In this document: one piece after another, positions 37,648 to 46,695 of the stretch
How positions within the stretch are numbered: the stretch's first letter is position 1
Layout of the letters: each line of letters opens with the position of its first letter
Assembly (NCBI RefSeq): GCF_029855045.1
Contig: NZ_CP123228.1
Location: 6,510,001 to 6,574,000, forward strand
DNA from: Piscinibacter sp. XHJ-5
GTDB taxonomy: Bacteria; Pseudomonadota; Gammaproteobacteria; Burkholderiales; Burkholderiaceae_C
Length of the DNA stretch: 64,000 nucleotides
Direction: 5' to 3'
Notes under the pieces: generated by a model
What the model was told of the DNA's origin: nothing
The model's database searches: none
What the model saw: only the letters and a program-made list of their open reading frames with translations
Made by a program: the position numbers and the translations under genes

Positions 37648-39477
37648 ATGCTCTCTCGCGCCCTGACGCGCCTCGTTCTCGCCGCTTCGTGCCTGGGTGC
37701 CGCGGCAGCGCATGCGGCCGATGCGCCGCTGCCGACGCCCGGTGGCGACAAGGTGCTGCGCTATTCGTTCCGCATCGCCGAGACCGGCTTCGATCCGCCG
37801 CAGCTGTCCGACCTGTACTCGCGCACCATCGTCGCGAACATGTTCGACTCGCTGTACGAGTGGGAATTCCTGGCCCGGCCGGTGCGCATGCGCCCTCGCA
37901 CCGCGGCCGGCATGCCCGAGGCGTCGGCCGACTTCACCACCTTCACGATCCGCCTGCGCCCCGGCACCTACTTCGCCGACGATCCCGCCTTCAGCGGCCG
38001 CCGCCGGGAGCTCGTCGCCGCCGACTACGTCTATGCGATCAAGCGCATCTACGACCCGCGCTGGAAGAGCCCGCACCTGTCGACGGTGGAAGAGCAGAAG
38101 ATCGTCGGCCTGGCGGAGCTGCGCCAGCGCGCCCTGGCCGGCAAGCCCTTCGACTACGACCGCGACATCGAGGGGGTGCGCGCGCTCGACCGCTACACCA
38201 TCCAGTTCAAGCTGGGCGAGCCCAGCCCGCGCTTCGTCGAGGACATCCTCACCGACCCGACGCTGGTGCCGGGCACCGCCCGCGAGGTGGTGGAGGCCTA
38301 CACCGACAAGATCATGGAGCACCCGGTGGGCACGGGCCCATTCAGGCTGGCGCGCTGGGTGCGCAGCTCGCTGGTCGTGCTGGACAAGAATCCCAACTAC
38401 CGCGACGTCCACTACCACGAAGAGGCCCCGGCCAACGACCCGTTGGCGCAGTCCGCGGTGGCCAGGCTCGAGGGCCGCAAGCTGCCGCTGGTCGACCGCG
38501 TCGAGGTGCACATCATCGAGGAGAACCAGCCGCGCTGGCTGGCTTTCCTGCGCGGCGACATGGACGTGATGGAGCAGGTGCCCGAGGACTTCACCAACGT
38601 CGCCATCCCGAACAACAGGATCGCACCGAACCTCGCCAAGCAGGGCCTGTACGCCGTGCGCTACCCGCGCGCCGACGCCTCGCTGTCGTACTTCGGCATG
38701 GAGAACCCGGTGGTCGGCGGCTACACGCCCGACAAGGTCGCGCTGCGGCGCGCCATCGCGCTGGCGGTCGACATCGACGAGGAGATCCGTGTGGCGCGCC
38801 GCGGCCAGGCGATTCCCGGGCAATCGCCGATCGGCCCCAACACCTATGGCTACGACCCGGCGTTCCGCAGCGAGATGAGCGAATTCAGCCGCGCCAAGGC
38901 GAAGGCGCTGCTGGACATGCACGGCTACGTCGACCGCGACGGCGACGGCTGGCGAGACCGGCCCGACGGCTCGCCGCTGGTCCTCGAGTACAACACCCAG
39001 CCCGACGACTTCAACCGCCAGCTCGTCACGCTGTGGAAGAAGAACATGACGGCCATCGGCATCCGCATGACCTTCAACTTCGCGAAGTGGCCGGAGAACC
39101 TGAAGGCCTCGCGCGCGGGCAAGCTGATGATGTGGGGCGTGGGCTGGAGCACCGATCCCGACGGCTCGGGCTTCCTGGTGCTGGGCTACGGCCCGCAGAA
39201 GGGCCAGGGCAACCACGCCAGGTTCGACCTGCCCGAATTCAACCGCCTGTACGAGCAGCAGAAGCGCATGCCCAACAGCCCGGAGCGCCTGGCCGTGATG
39301 ACCGAGGCGAAGAAGCTGATGATCGCCTACATGCCCTACAAGGTGCATGTGCACCGCATCTGGACCGACCTCGCGCAGCCGTGGGTCGTCGGCTACCACC
39401 GCAACGTGTTCATCCGCGACTTCTGGCGCTATGTCGACATCGACACGGCGGAGCTGGCCAGGCGCCAAGGCAAGTAG
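37648..39477 (+). CDS. Family 5 solute-binding protein, tandem copy 1
   Basis: Periplasmic receptor of a peptide-type ABC importer, 609 residues. Signal peptide MLSRALTRLVLAASCLGAAAA ends near Ala-His-Ala. The mature start KVLRYSFRIAETGFDPPQLS is shared in modified form by all six neighbours, as are HPVGTGPFRL, QPRWLAFL, VGGYTPDKVALRRAI and the acidic loop DRDGDGWRD (from residue 429). Compared with the other copies it is diverged in the segment after the first lobe (SRTIVANMFDSLYEW) and in its C-terminal third. It is the first gene of the receptor operon, and its start at 37648 is preceded by AAGGA. Ligand unknown. Confidence 0.92.
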   Translation: MLSRALTRLVLAASCLGAAAAHAADAPLPTPGGDKVLRYSFRIAETGFDPPQLSDLYSRTIVANMFDSLYEWEFLARPVRMRPRTAAGMPEASADFTTFTIRLRPGTYFADDPAFSGRRRELVAADYVYAIKRIYDPRWKSPHLSTVEEQKIVGLAELRQRALAGKPFDYDRDIEGVRALDRYTIQFKLGEPSPRFVEDILTDPTLVPGTAREVVEAYTDKIMEHPVGTGPFRLARWVRSSLVVLDKNPNYRDVHYHEEAPANDPLAQSAVARLEGRKLPLVDRVEVHIIEENQPRWLAFLRGDMDVMEQVPEDFTNVAIPNNRIAPNLAKQGLYAVRYPRADASLSYFGMENPVVGGYTPDKVALRRAIALAVDIDEEIRVARRGQAIPGQSPIGPNTYGYDPAFRSEMSEFSRAKAKALLDMHGYVDRDGDGWRDRPDGSPLVLEYNTQPDDFNRQLVTLWKKNMTAIGIRMTFNFAKWPENLKASRAGKLMMWGVGWSTDPDGSGFLVLGYGPQKGQGNHARFDLPEFNRLYEQQKRMPNSPERLAVMTEAKKLMIAYMPYKVHVHRIWTDLAQPWVVGYHRNVFIRDFWRYVDIDTAELARRQGK

Positions 39478-39484
39478 GTCCGGC

Positions 39485-41278
39485 ATGAAGCGCCTTCACG
39501 CTTTCGTCGCGTGCCTGGTGTTCTGCGCGGCCGCGGGGGCGGCACCGCAGAAGGTGCTGCGCTACGCCTTTCTCATCGCCGAGACCAGCCTCGACCCCGC
39601 CCGCATCAACGACACCTACTCGCGCACGCTGACCCCGCACATCTTCGAAGCGCCGTACACGTTCGACCACCTCGCGCGGCCGGTGAAGCTCAAGCCGCTC
39701 ACGGCCGACGGCATGCCGCAGCACTCGACGGACTTCCAGACCTGGACGATCAGGATCCGCCCCGGCATCCATTTCGCCGACGATCCGGCCTTCAAGGGCC
39801 GGCGTCGCGAGCTGGTGGCGCAGGACTACGTGTACTCGATCAAGCGCATCGCCGACCCCGCCAACAAGAGTCCCGTCTGGACCGGCCTCGCCGAAGAGAA
39901 GATTCTCGGCCTCGCCGAGCTTCGCCAGCAGGCGCTTGACCAGAAGAAGCCGTTCGACTACGACCGCGAGATCGACGGGCTGCGTGCGCTCGACCGCTAC
40001 ACGCTGCAGGTGAAGGTGGCCGAGTCCCGCCCGCGCTTCACCGAAAGCCTGGCCGACAGCGCGCTGCTCGGCGCCGTGGCGCGCGAGGTGGTGGAGTCCT
40101 ACGGCGACCGGATCGACGAGCACCCGGTGGGCACCGGCCCGTTCCGCCTCGCGCAGTGGCGGCGCCGATCGTTCATCGCGCTGGAGCGAAACCCCGACTT
40201 CCGCGAGATGGTCTACGACGCCGAGCCCGCGGCCGACGATGCCGAAGGGCAGGCTTTGCTGGCGCGGTTCAAGGGCCGACGGCTGCCGATGGTCGATCGG
40301 GTCGAGATTTCCATCATCGAGGAGCACCAGCCGCGCTGGCTGTCGTTCATCAACGGCGAGGCCGACTTCATCGAGCGGGTGGACGCGCAGTTCATCAACA
40401 CCGCGATGCCGGGCGGCCGGGTCGCCCCCAACCTCGCGAAGAAGGGCGTGCGCGGCTACCGCCAGATCGAGGCGGGCAGCACCTACTACTTCTTCAACAT
40501 GGACGATCCCACCGTCGGCGGCTACACGCCGGACAAGGTGGCGCTGCGCCGTGCCATCGGCCTGGGCCTGGACCTCGACGCCGAGATCCGCCTGCTTCGG
40601 CGAGGACAGGCGGTGCCGGCGCAGTCGCCCGTGCTGCCGCACACCTCGGGCTACGACCCGAAGTTCAAGAGCGAATTCAGCGACCACGATCTGCCTCGCG
40701 CGAAGGCGCTGCTCGACATGTTCGGCTTCGTCGACCGCGATGGCGACGGCTGGCGCGACATGCCGGACGGCTCGCCGCTCGTGCTGCGCATCGCCACCGA
40801 GCCCGACCAGCGCTCGCGGCAGTTCGACGAGATGACGAAGAAGGACATGGACGCCCTCGGCGTGCGTGTCAGCTTCGAGATCGCGCAATGGCCCGAGAAC
40901 CTGAAGGCCGCCCGGGCCGGCAAGCTGGCGATCTGGCAGCTCGGCGGCACCGCGGCCGGCTCCGACGGGCAGGGCGCGCTCGCGCGCTACGACAGCAAGC
41001 AGATCGGCGGGCAGAACATGGCGCGCTTCAAGAACGCGGCCTTCGATGCCCTCATGGAGCGCATGCGCGTCATCGAGGACGGCGCGGAGCGCGATGCGCT
41101 GTTCGACCAGGCCAAGCGCCTCGCGGTCGCCTACATGCCGTACAAGTTCCGCGTGCACCGCGTCCTCACGGACATGTCCTACCCGTGGCTGATCGGCTAC
41201 CGGCGCCCTGTCCTGTGGAACCAGTGGTGGCAGTACGTGGACATCGACACCGAGGCGCTGGCCAGGGCCGCGCGCTGA
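39485..41278 (+). CDS. Family 5 solute-binding protein, tandem copy 2
   Basis: Paralogue of the preceding receptor, 597 residues, starting seven bases after it. Signal peptide MKRLHAFVACLVFCAAAGA is followed by KVLRYAFLIAETSLDPARIN. It shares with copies 3-5 the block YSRTLTPHIFEAPYTFDHLA and the C-terminal QIGGQNMARFKNAAFDALME. The calcium-loop-like motif reads DRDGDGWRDMPD. The differences among copies lie mainly in short surface-like stretches between lobes (here ERVDAQFINTAMPGGRV), where ligand contacts would be expected. It should deliver a related but distinct ligand to the same permease. Confidence 0.92.
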   Translation: MKRLHAFVACLVFCAAAGAAPQKVLRYAFLIAETSLDPARINDTYSRTLTPHIFEAPYTFDHLARPVKLKPLTADGMPQHSTDFQTWTIRIRPGIHFADDPAFKGRRRELVAQDYVYSIKRIADPANKSPVWTGLAEEKILGLAELRQQALDQKKPFDYDREIDGLRALDRYTLQVKVAESRPRFTESLADSALLGAVAREVVESYGDRIDEHPVGTGPFRLAQWRRRSFIALERNPDFREMVYDAEPAADDAEGQALLARFKGRRLPMVDRVEISIIEEHQPRWLSFINGEADFIERVDAQFINTAMPGGRVAPNLAKKGVRGYRQIEAGSTYYFFNMDDPTVGGYTPDKVALRRAIGLGLDLDAEIRLLRRGQAVPAQSPVLPHTSGYDPKFKSEFSDHDLPRAKALLDMFGFVDRDGDGWRDMPDGSPLVLRIATEPDQRSRQFDEMTKKDMDALGVRVSFEIAQWPENLKAARAGKLAIWQLGGTAAGSDGQGALARYDSKQIGGQNMARFKNAAFDALMERMRVIEDGAERDALFDQAKRLAVAYMPYKFRVHRVLTDMSYPWLIGYRRPVLWNQWWQYVDIDTEALARAAR

Positions 41279-41285
41279 AACCGAC

Positions 41286-43079
41286 ATGAGGCGCACGCTC
41301 TCCGCCCTCGTCCTGGTGCTCGCCGCCGCGCAGCCGGCGCTCGCCGCGAGCGGAGCGCCCAAGGTGCTGCGCTATGCCTTCGAGGTGGCCGAGACCAGCC
41401 TCGATCCGGTCAAGGTCGACGACCTCTACTCGCGCACCCTCACGCCGCACATCTTCGAAGCGCCGTACAAGTACGACCATCTCGCGCGGCCCATCAAGGT
41501 CAAGCCGCTCACCGCGCAAGACATGCCCGAGCACTCGGCCGACTTTCGCACCTGGACAGTCAGGATCCGCCCCGGCATCTATTTCCAGGACGACCCGGCG
41601 TTCAAGGGCCGGCGTCGCGAGCTGGTGGCGCAGGACTACGTCTACGCCTACAAGCGCTTCGCCGATCCGGCCAACAAGAGCCCGATCTGGAGCGGGCTGG
41701 CCGAAGAGAAGCTCGTCGGGCTGGCCGAGCTTCGCCAGCAGGCGCTGGACCGCAAGCAGCCCTTCGACTACGACCGCGAGATCGAGGGCGTGCGGGCCCT
41801 CGATCGCTTCACGCTGCAGTTCAAGGTGGAGGAGCCGCGGCCGCGCTTCACCGAGAACCTCGCCGGGGCCGACCTGTTCGGCGCGGTGGCGCGCGAGGTG
41901 GTGGAGTTCTACGGCGACCAGATCGACGCGCATCCGGTGGGCACCGGCCCGTTCAAGCTGGTGCAGTGGCGCCGCAGCTCGCTGATCGTTTTCGAGCGCA
42001 ACCCGGAGTACCGCGAGGTGCTGTACGACGCCGAGCCGGCCGCCGACGACACCGAGGGGCAGGCGCTGGCGGCACGCTTCAAGGGACGCCGCCTGCCGAT
42101 GATCGACCGCGTGGAGGTCTCCATCATCACCGAGCAGCAGCCGCGCTGGCTGGCCTTCGCCGGCGGCGAGGCCGACTTCATCGAGCGCCTGGGATCGGAG
42201 TTCTTCAACGTGGCCATGCCGGGCGGCAAGATCGCGCCCAACCTCAAGAAGAAAGGCGTGCGCGCCTACCAGCAGCTCGAGCCCGGGGTCACCCTGTCGC
42301 TGTTCAACATGGAAGACCCGCTGGTCGGCGGCTACACGCCGGACAAGATCGCGCTGCGCCGCGCCATCGGGCTGGGCATGGACACCCGCACCGAGATCCG
42401 GCTGATTCGCAACGGGCAAGGCGTGCCGACCCAGTCGCCGATCCTGCCGCACACCAGCGGCTACGACCCCGGCTTCAAGAGCGAAGTCGGCGATTACGAC
42501 CCGGCGCGCGCCAAGGCACTGCTGGACATGTACGGCTACGTCGACCGCGACGGCGACGGCTGGCGCGAGCAGCCCCACGGCGCGCCGCTGACGCTGCACG
42601 TCGCGACCCAGCCCACGCAGCGCGACCGCCAGCTGGCCGAGCTGTTCAAGAAGAACATGGACGTGCTGGGTCTGCGGGTGGATTTCCAGTTCGCCCAGTG
42701 GCCCGAGAACATGAAGGCCGCCCGCTCCGGCAAGCTCGCGATCTGGTCGCTGGGCTCGTCGGCGGCCGGATCGGACGGGCAGGGCGCGCTCGCGCGCCTG
42801 GACGGCCGGCAGGTCGGCGGCCAGAACATCGCCCGCTTCAAACTGCCGGCCTTCGACGCCATCCTCGAGCGCATGCGCGTCATCGAGGACGGGCCCGAAC
42901 GCGATGCGCTGTTCCTGCAGGCCAAGCGCATGGCAGTCGCCTACATGCCGTACAAATGGCGTGTCAACCGCATCCTCACCGATCTGTCCTACCCGTGGCT
43001 GGTGGGCTACCGCCGCCCGGTGTTCTGGCAGGAGTGGTGGCACTACGTCGACATCGACGACAGCCAGCGTCCGAAATGA
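41286..43079 (+). CDS. Family 5 solute-binding protein, tandem copy 3
   Basis: Third receptor, 597 residues, seven bases after copy 2. Signal peptide MRRTLSALVLVLAAAQPALA. It is closest to copies 2 and 4 by eye (HIFEAPYKYDHLARPIKVKP; VEFYGDQIDAHPVGTGPFKL). The acidic loop that is a perfect EF-hand-type pattern in other copies is altered here to DRDGDGWREQPH, losing the last ligand position. Its stop codon overlaps a possible start of copy 4, so translation through the array is likely coupled. Confidence 0.92.
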   Translation: MRRTLSALVLVLAAAQPALAASGAPKVLRYAFEVAETSLDPVKVDDLYSRTLTPHIFEAPYKYDHLARPIKVKPLTAQDMPEHSADFRTWTVRIRPGIYFQDDPAFKGRRRELVAQDYVYAYKRFADPANKSPIWSGLAEEKLVGLAELRQQALDRKQPFDYDREIEGVRALDRFTLQFKVEEPRPRFTENLAGADLFGAVAREVVEFYGDQIDAHPVGTGPFKLVQWRRSSLIVFERNPEYREVLYDAEPAADDTEGQALAARFKGRRLPMIDRVEVSIITEQQPRWLAFAGGEADFIERLGSEFFNVAMPGGKIAPNLKKKGVRAYQQLEPGVTLSLFNMEDPLVGGYTPDKIALRRAIGLGMDTRTEIRLIRNGQGVPTQSPILPHTSGYDPGFKSEVGDYDPARAKALLDMYGYVDRDGDGWREQPHGAPLTLHVATQPTQRDRQLAELFKKNMDVLGLRVDFQFAQWPENMKAARSGKLAIWSLGSSAAGSDGQGALARLDGRQVGGQNIARFKLPAFDAILERMRVIEDGPERDALFLQAKRMAVAYMPYKWRVNRILTDLSYPWLVGYRRPVFWQEWWHYVDIDDSQRPK

Positions 43080-43087
43080 GAGTCGCC

Positions 43088-44899
43088 ATGAAACAAGCCC
43101 GCCTTCTTCTCGCGGCCGCCGCCCTCACGCTGGCCTTCGCCGCGCCGGCGCAGACCCGGCCGGCGCCCAAGGTGCTGCGCTATGCGTTCGAAGTGGCCGA
43201 GACCAGCTTCGATCCGGCCAAGATCAACGACCTGTACTCGCGCACGCTCACGCCGCACATTTTCGAGGCGCCGTACAAGTACGACCATCTCGCGCGGCCG
43301 GTGAAGATCAAGCCGCTGACGGCCGACGGCATGCCGCAGCATTCGGCGGACTTCCGCACCTGGACGGTCAAGATCCAGCCCGGCATCTACTTCGCCGACG
43401 ACCCGGCCTTCAAGGGACAAAGGCGCGAGCTGGTGGCGCAGGACTACGTCTACGCGATCAAGCGCTTCGCCGACCCCGCGAACAAGAGCCCGGTATGGAC
43501 GGGCGTCAACGAGGAGAGGTTCGTCGGCCTGGCCGAGCTGCGCCAGCAGGCGCTCGACCAGAAGAAGCCGTTCGACTACGACCGCGAGATCGACGGGCTG
43601 CGCGCCCTCGATCGCTACACGGTGCAGTTCAAGGTGGAGGAGCCGCGTCCGCGCTTCATCGAGACGCTGGCGGCCAGCGACCTGCTCGGCGCCGTCGCGC
43701 GGGAAGTGGTGGAGTTCTACGGCGACCAGATCGACGGCCACCCGGTGGGCACCGGTCCGTTCAAGCTGGTGCAGTGGCGGCGCAGCTCCTTCATCGCGCT
43801 GGAGCGCAACCCCGGCTACCGCGAGCTGCTCTACGACGCCGAGCCGGCCGCGGACGACGCCGAGGGGCAGGCGCTGCTCGCGCGCTTCAAGGGCCGCAGG
43901 CTGCCCCTGATCGACCGCGTCGAGATCTCGATCATCGAGGAGGAGCAGCCGCGCTGGCTGTCCTTCGTCAACGGCGAGTCCGACTTCGCCTACCGCGTGG
44001 GCTACCAGTTCGTCAGCACGGCGATGCCCAACGGCAAGGTGGCGCCCAACCTCGCCAAGAAGGGCGTGCGCGGCTACCGCGTCATCGAGCCGGCGAGCAA
44101 CTCGATGTTCTTCAACATGGAGGACGCGACCGTCGGCGGCTACACGCCCGAGCGCATCGCGCTGCGGCGCGCCATCGCGCTGGGCATGGATGCGGTGACC
44201 GAGATCAACCACGCCTACAGCGGGCAGGGCGTGGTGGCCAACTCGCCGCTGCTGCCGTTCACGACCGGCTACGACCCGCAGTACAAGAGCGAGTTCAGCG
44301 AGTACAACCCGCCCCGCGCGAAGGCCCTGCTCGACATGTACGGCTACGTCGACCGCGACGGCGACGGCTGGCGCGACATGCCCGACGGCTCGCCGCTGGT
44401 GCTGCGCCTGGCCACGCAGTCCAACGCCCGCGACCGCAAGATCAGCGAGGTGATGAAGAAGAACATGGATGCGCTCGGCATCCGCGTCAGCTTCAACATC
44501 GCGCAGTGGCCCGAGAACCTCAAGGCCGCGCGTGCCGGCAAGCTGCCGATGTGGTCCGTCGGCGGGTACGCCGCGGCCCCCGACGGCCAGGGATCGCTGG
44601 CGCGCTATCACAGCAAGCAGATCGGCGGGCAGAACATGGCGCGCTTCAAGCTGCCGGCCTTCGACGCGGTGTATGAGCGCATCCAGGTGCTGCCCGACGG
44701 GCCCGAGCGCCTGGCGCTGTTCGACCAGGCAAAGAAGCTCGCCGTCGCCTACATGCCCTACAAGTTCAAGCTGAACCGCCTGTCCGTGGACATGGCGCAG
44801 GGTTGGGTCGTCGGCTACCGGCGGCCGGTGTTCTGGCAGGAGTGGTGGCACTACGTCGACATCGACGACAGCAAGCGGGCCGCCGCGAATCCCGGATGA
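43088..44899 (+). CDS. Family 5 solute-binding protein, tandem copy 4
   Basis: Fourth receptor, 603 residues. Two starts are possible: ATG 43076, overlapping the stop of copy 3, or ATG 43088, which begins directly with the signal peptide MKQARLLLAAAALTLAFAAP and was preferred. The mature protein opens KVLRYAFEVAETSFDPAKIN. It shares with copy 5 the segment NGKVAPNLAKKGV and the distinctive ligand-region stretch ALGMDAVTEINHAYSGQGVV, so copies 4 and 5 form a subgroup apart from copies 2 and 3. The gene overlaps copy 5 by four bases. Confidence 0.92.
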   Translation: MKQARLLLAAAALTLAFAAPAQTRPAPKVLRYAFEVAETSFDPAKINDLYSRTLTPHIFEAPYKYDHLARPVKIKPLTADGMPQHSADFRTWTVKIQPGIYFADDPAFKGQRRELVAQDYVYAIKRFADPANKSPVWTGVNEERFVGLAELRQQALDQKKPFDYDREIDGLRALDRYTVQFKVEEPRPRFIETLAASDLLGAVAREVVEFYGDQIDGHPVGTGPFKLVQWRRSSFIALERNPGYRELLYDAEPAADDAEGQALLARFKGRRLPLIDRVEISIIEEEQPRWLSFVNGESDFAYRVGYQFVSTAMPNGKVAPNLAKKGVRGYRVIEPASNSMFFNMEDATVGGYTPERIALRRAIALGMDAVTEINHAYSGQGVVANSPLLPFTTGYDPQYKSEFSEYNPPRAKALLDMYGYVDRDGDGWRDMPDGSPLVLRLATQSNARDRKISEVMKKNMDALGIRVSFNIAQWPENLKAARAGKLPMWSVGGYAAAPDGQGSLARYHSKQIGGQNMARFKLPAFDAVYERIQVLPDGPERLALFDQAKKLAVAYMPYKFKLNRLSVDMAQGWVVGYRRPVFWQEWWHYVDIDDSKRAAANPG

Positions 44900-46695
44900 A
44901 GCGGCTGGCGATCCTTCTCGCCGCGTTCGCGCTGGCGCTGGCGCTTCCCGCGGCCGCTGCGCAGCCCAAGGTGCTGCGCTATGCCTTCGAGGTGGCCGAG
45001 ACCAGCTTCGATCCGGTCAAGCTCAACGACCTGTATTCCCGCACGCTCACGCCGCACATCTTCGAGGCGCCCTACACCTTCGACCACCTCGCGCGACCGG
45101 TGAAGATCAAGCCGTTGACCGCCGACGGCATGCCGCAGCACTCGGCGGACTTCCGCACCTGGACGGTCAGGATCCGCCCGGGCATCTATTTCGCCGACGA
45201 CCCCGCGTTCAAGGGACGCAAGCGAGAGCTGGTGGCGCAGGACTACGTCTACACCTTCAAGCGCTACGCCGACCCGGCCAACCGCAGTCCCGGCTGGGGC
45301 GAGATCGAGGACCAGCGGTTCGTCGGCCTGGCCGCGCTTCGAGAGGAGGCGCTGGCGAGCCACAAGCCGTTCGACTACGACCGGCCGATCGAAGGCATCC
45401 GCGCGCTCGACCGCTACACGCTGCAGTTCCGCATCGAGCAGCCGCGGCCGCGCTTCATCCAGCTGCTGGCGGTCAGCGACCTGTACGGCGCCGTGGCGCG
45501 CGAAGTGGTGGAGTTCTACGGCGACCAGATCGACGCGCATCCGGTCGGCACGGGGCCGTTCCGGCTCGCGCACTGGCGGCGCAGCTCGTTCATCGTGCTG
45601 GAGCGCAACCCCGACTTCCGCGAGATGGTCTACGACGCCGAGCCCGAGGCGGACGACGCAGAGGGCCAGGCGATCGCGGCGCGCTTCAAGGGCCGGCGGC
45701 TGCCGATGATCGATCGCGTCGAGATCTCCATCATCGAGGAGGATCAGCCGCGCTGGCTGTCCTTCCTGGGCGGCGAGGCCGACTTCGTGTACCGGCTGGG
45801 CTACGAGTTCGTCACGATGGCCATGCCCAACGGGAAGGTCGCGCCCAACCTCGCGAAGAAGGGCGTGCAGGGCTTTCGGGTCGCCGATCCGGCCACGCAG
45901 TCGATGCTGTTCAACATGGAGGACCCGACCGTGGGCGGCTACACGCCGGAGCGCATCGCGCTGCGGCGAGCCATCGCGCTGGGCATGGACACGCGCACGG
46001 AGATCGAGCACGCGTACAGCGGACTGGGCGTGGTGGCGCAGTCGCTGTACCTGCCGTTCACCCGCGGCTTCGATGTGCATGACAAGAGCGAGTTCGGCGA
46101 CTACGACCCGCCGCGTGCGAAGGCGCTGCTCGACATGTACGGCTTCCTCGACCGCGACGGCGACGGCTGGCGCGACATGCCCGACGGATCGCCGCTGGTG
46201 CTGCGGGTGGCGTCGCAGTCGGACAAGCGCTCGCGCCGCATCGCCGAGGTGCTGCACAAGAACATGGCCGCGTTGTCCGTGCGGGTGAACTTCGAGATCG
46301 CGCAGTGGCCCGAGAACCTGAAGGCGGCGCGTGCCGGCAAGCTGGCGATGTGGTCGGTGGGCTCGTACGCCGACGCGCCCGACGGGCAGGGGGCGCTGAC
46401 GCAGTACCACAGCAAGCAGATCGGCGGGCAGAACTTCGCCCGTTTCAAGCTGCCCGCCCTCGACGCGTTGTACGAGCGCATGCAGGTCCTGCCCGACGGA
46501 CCCGAGCGCGACGCCCTGTTCCGCGACGCGCAGAAGCTGGCCATCGCCTACATGCCCTACAAGCACAAGCTGAGCCGCATCTCCACCGACATGGCGTATC
46601 CATGGCTCGTCGGCTACCGGCGACCGGTGTTCTGGACGCACTGGTGGCAATACGTGGACATCGACGAGTCCAGGCGCACGCCGCGCGCGCCATGA
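44896..46695 (+). CDS. Family 5 solute-binding protein, tandem copy 5
   Basis: Fifth receptor, 599 residues, coupled to copy 4 by an ATGA overlap. Signal peptide MKRLAILLAAFALALALPAA. Like copy 4 it has TEIEHAYSGLGVV in the second lobe and DGQGALTQYHSKQIGGQNFA near the C-terminus. In the first lobe it differs from copies 2-4 where they read NKSPVWTG or NKSPIWSG: it has NRSPGWGEIEDQRF. The DRDGDGWRDMPD loop is intact. It also overlaps the next gene by four bases. Confidence 0.92.
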   Translation: MKRLAILLAAFALALALPAAAAQPKVLRYAFEVAETSFDPVKLNDLYSRTLTPHIFEAPYTFDHLARPVKIKPLTADGMPQHSADFRTWTVRIRPGIYFADDPAFKGRKRELVAQDYVYTFKRYADPANRSPGWGEIEDQRFVGLAALREEALASHKPFDYDRPIEGIRALDRYTLQFRIEQPRPRFIQLLAVSDLYGAVAREVVEFYGDQIDAHPVGTGPFRLAHWRRSSFIVLERNPDFREMVYDAEPEADDAEGQAIAARFKGRRLPMIDRVEISIIEEDQPRWLSFLGGEADFVYRLGYEFVTMAMPNGKVAPNLAKKGVQGFRVADPATQSMLFNMEDPTVGGYTPERIALRRAIALGMDTRTEIEHAYSGLGVVAQSLYLPFTRGFDVHDKSEFGDYDPPRAKALLDMYGFLDRDGDGWRDMPDGSPLVLRVASQSDKRSRRIAEVLHKNMAALSVRVNFEIAQWPENLKAARAGKLAMWSVGSYADAPDGQGALTQYHSKQIGGQNFARFKLPALDALYERMQVLPDGPERDALFRDAQKLAIAYMPYKHKLSRISTDMAYPWLVGYRRPVFWTHWWQYVDIDESRRTPRAP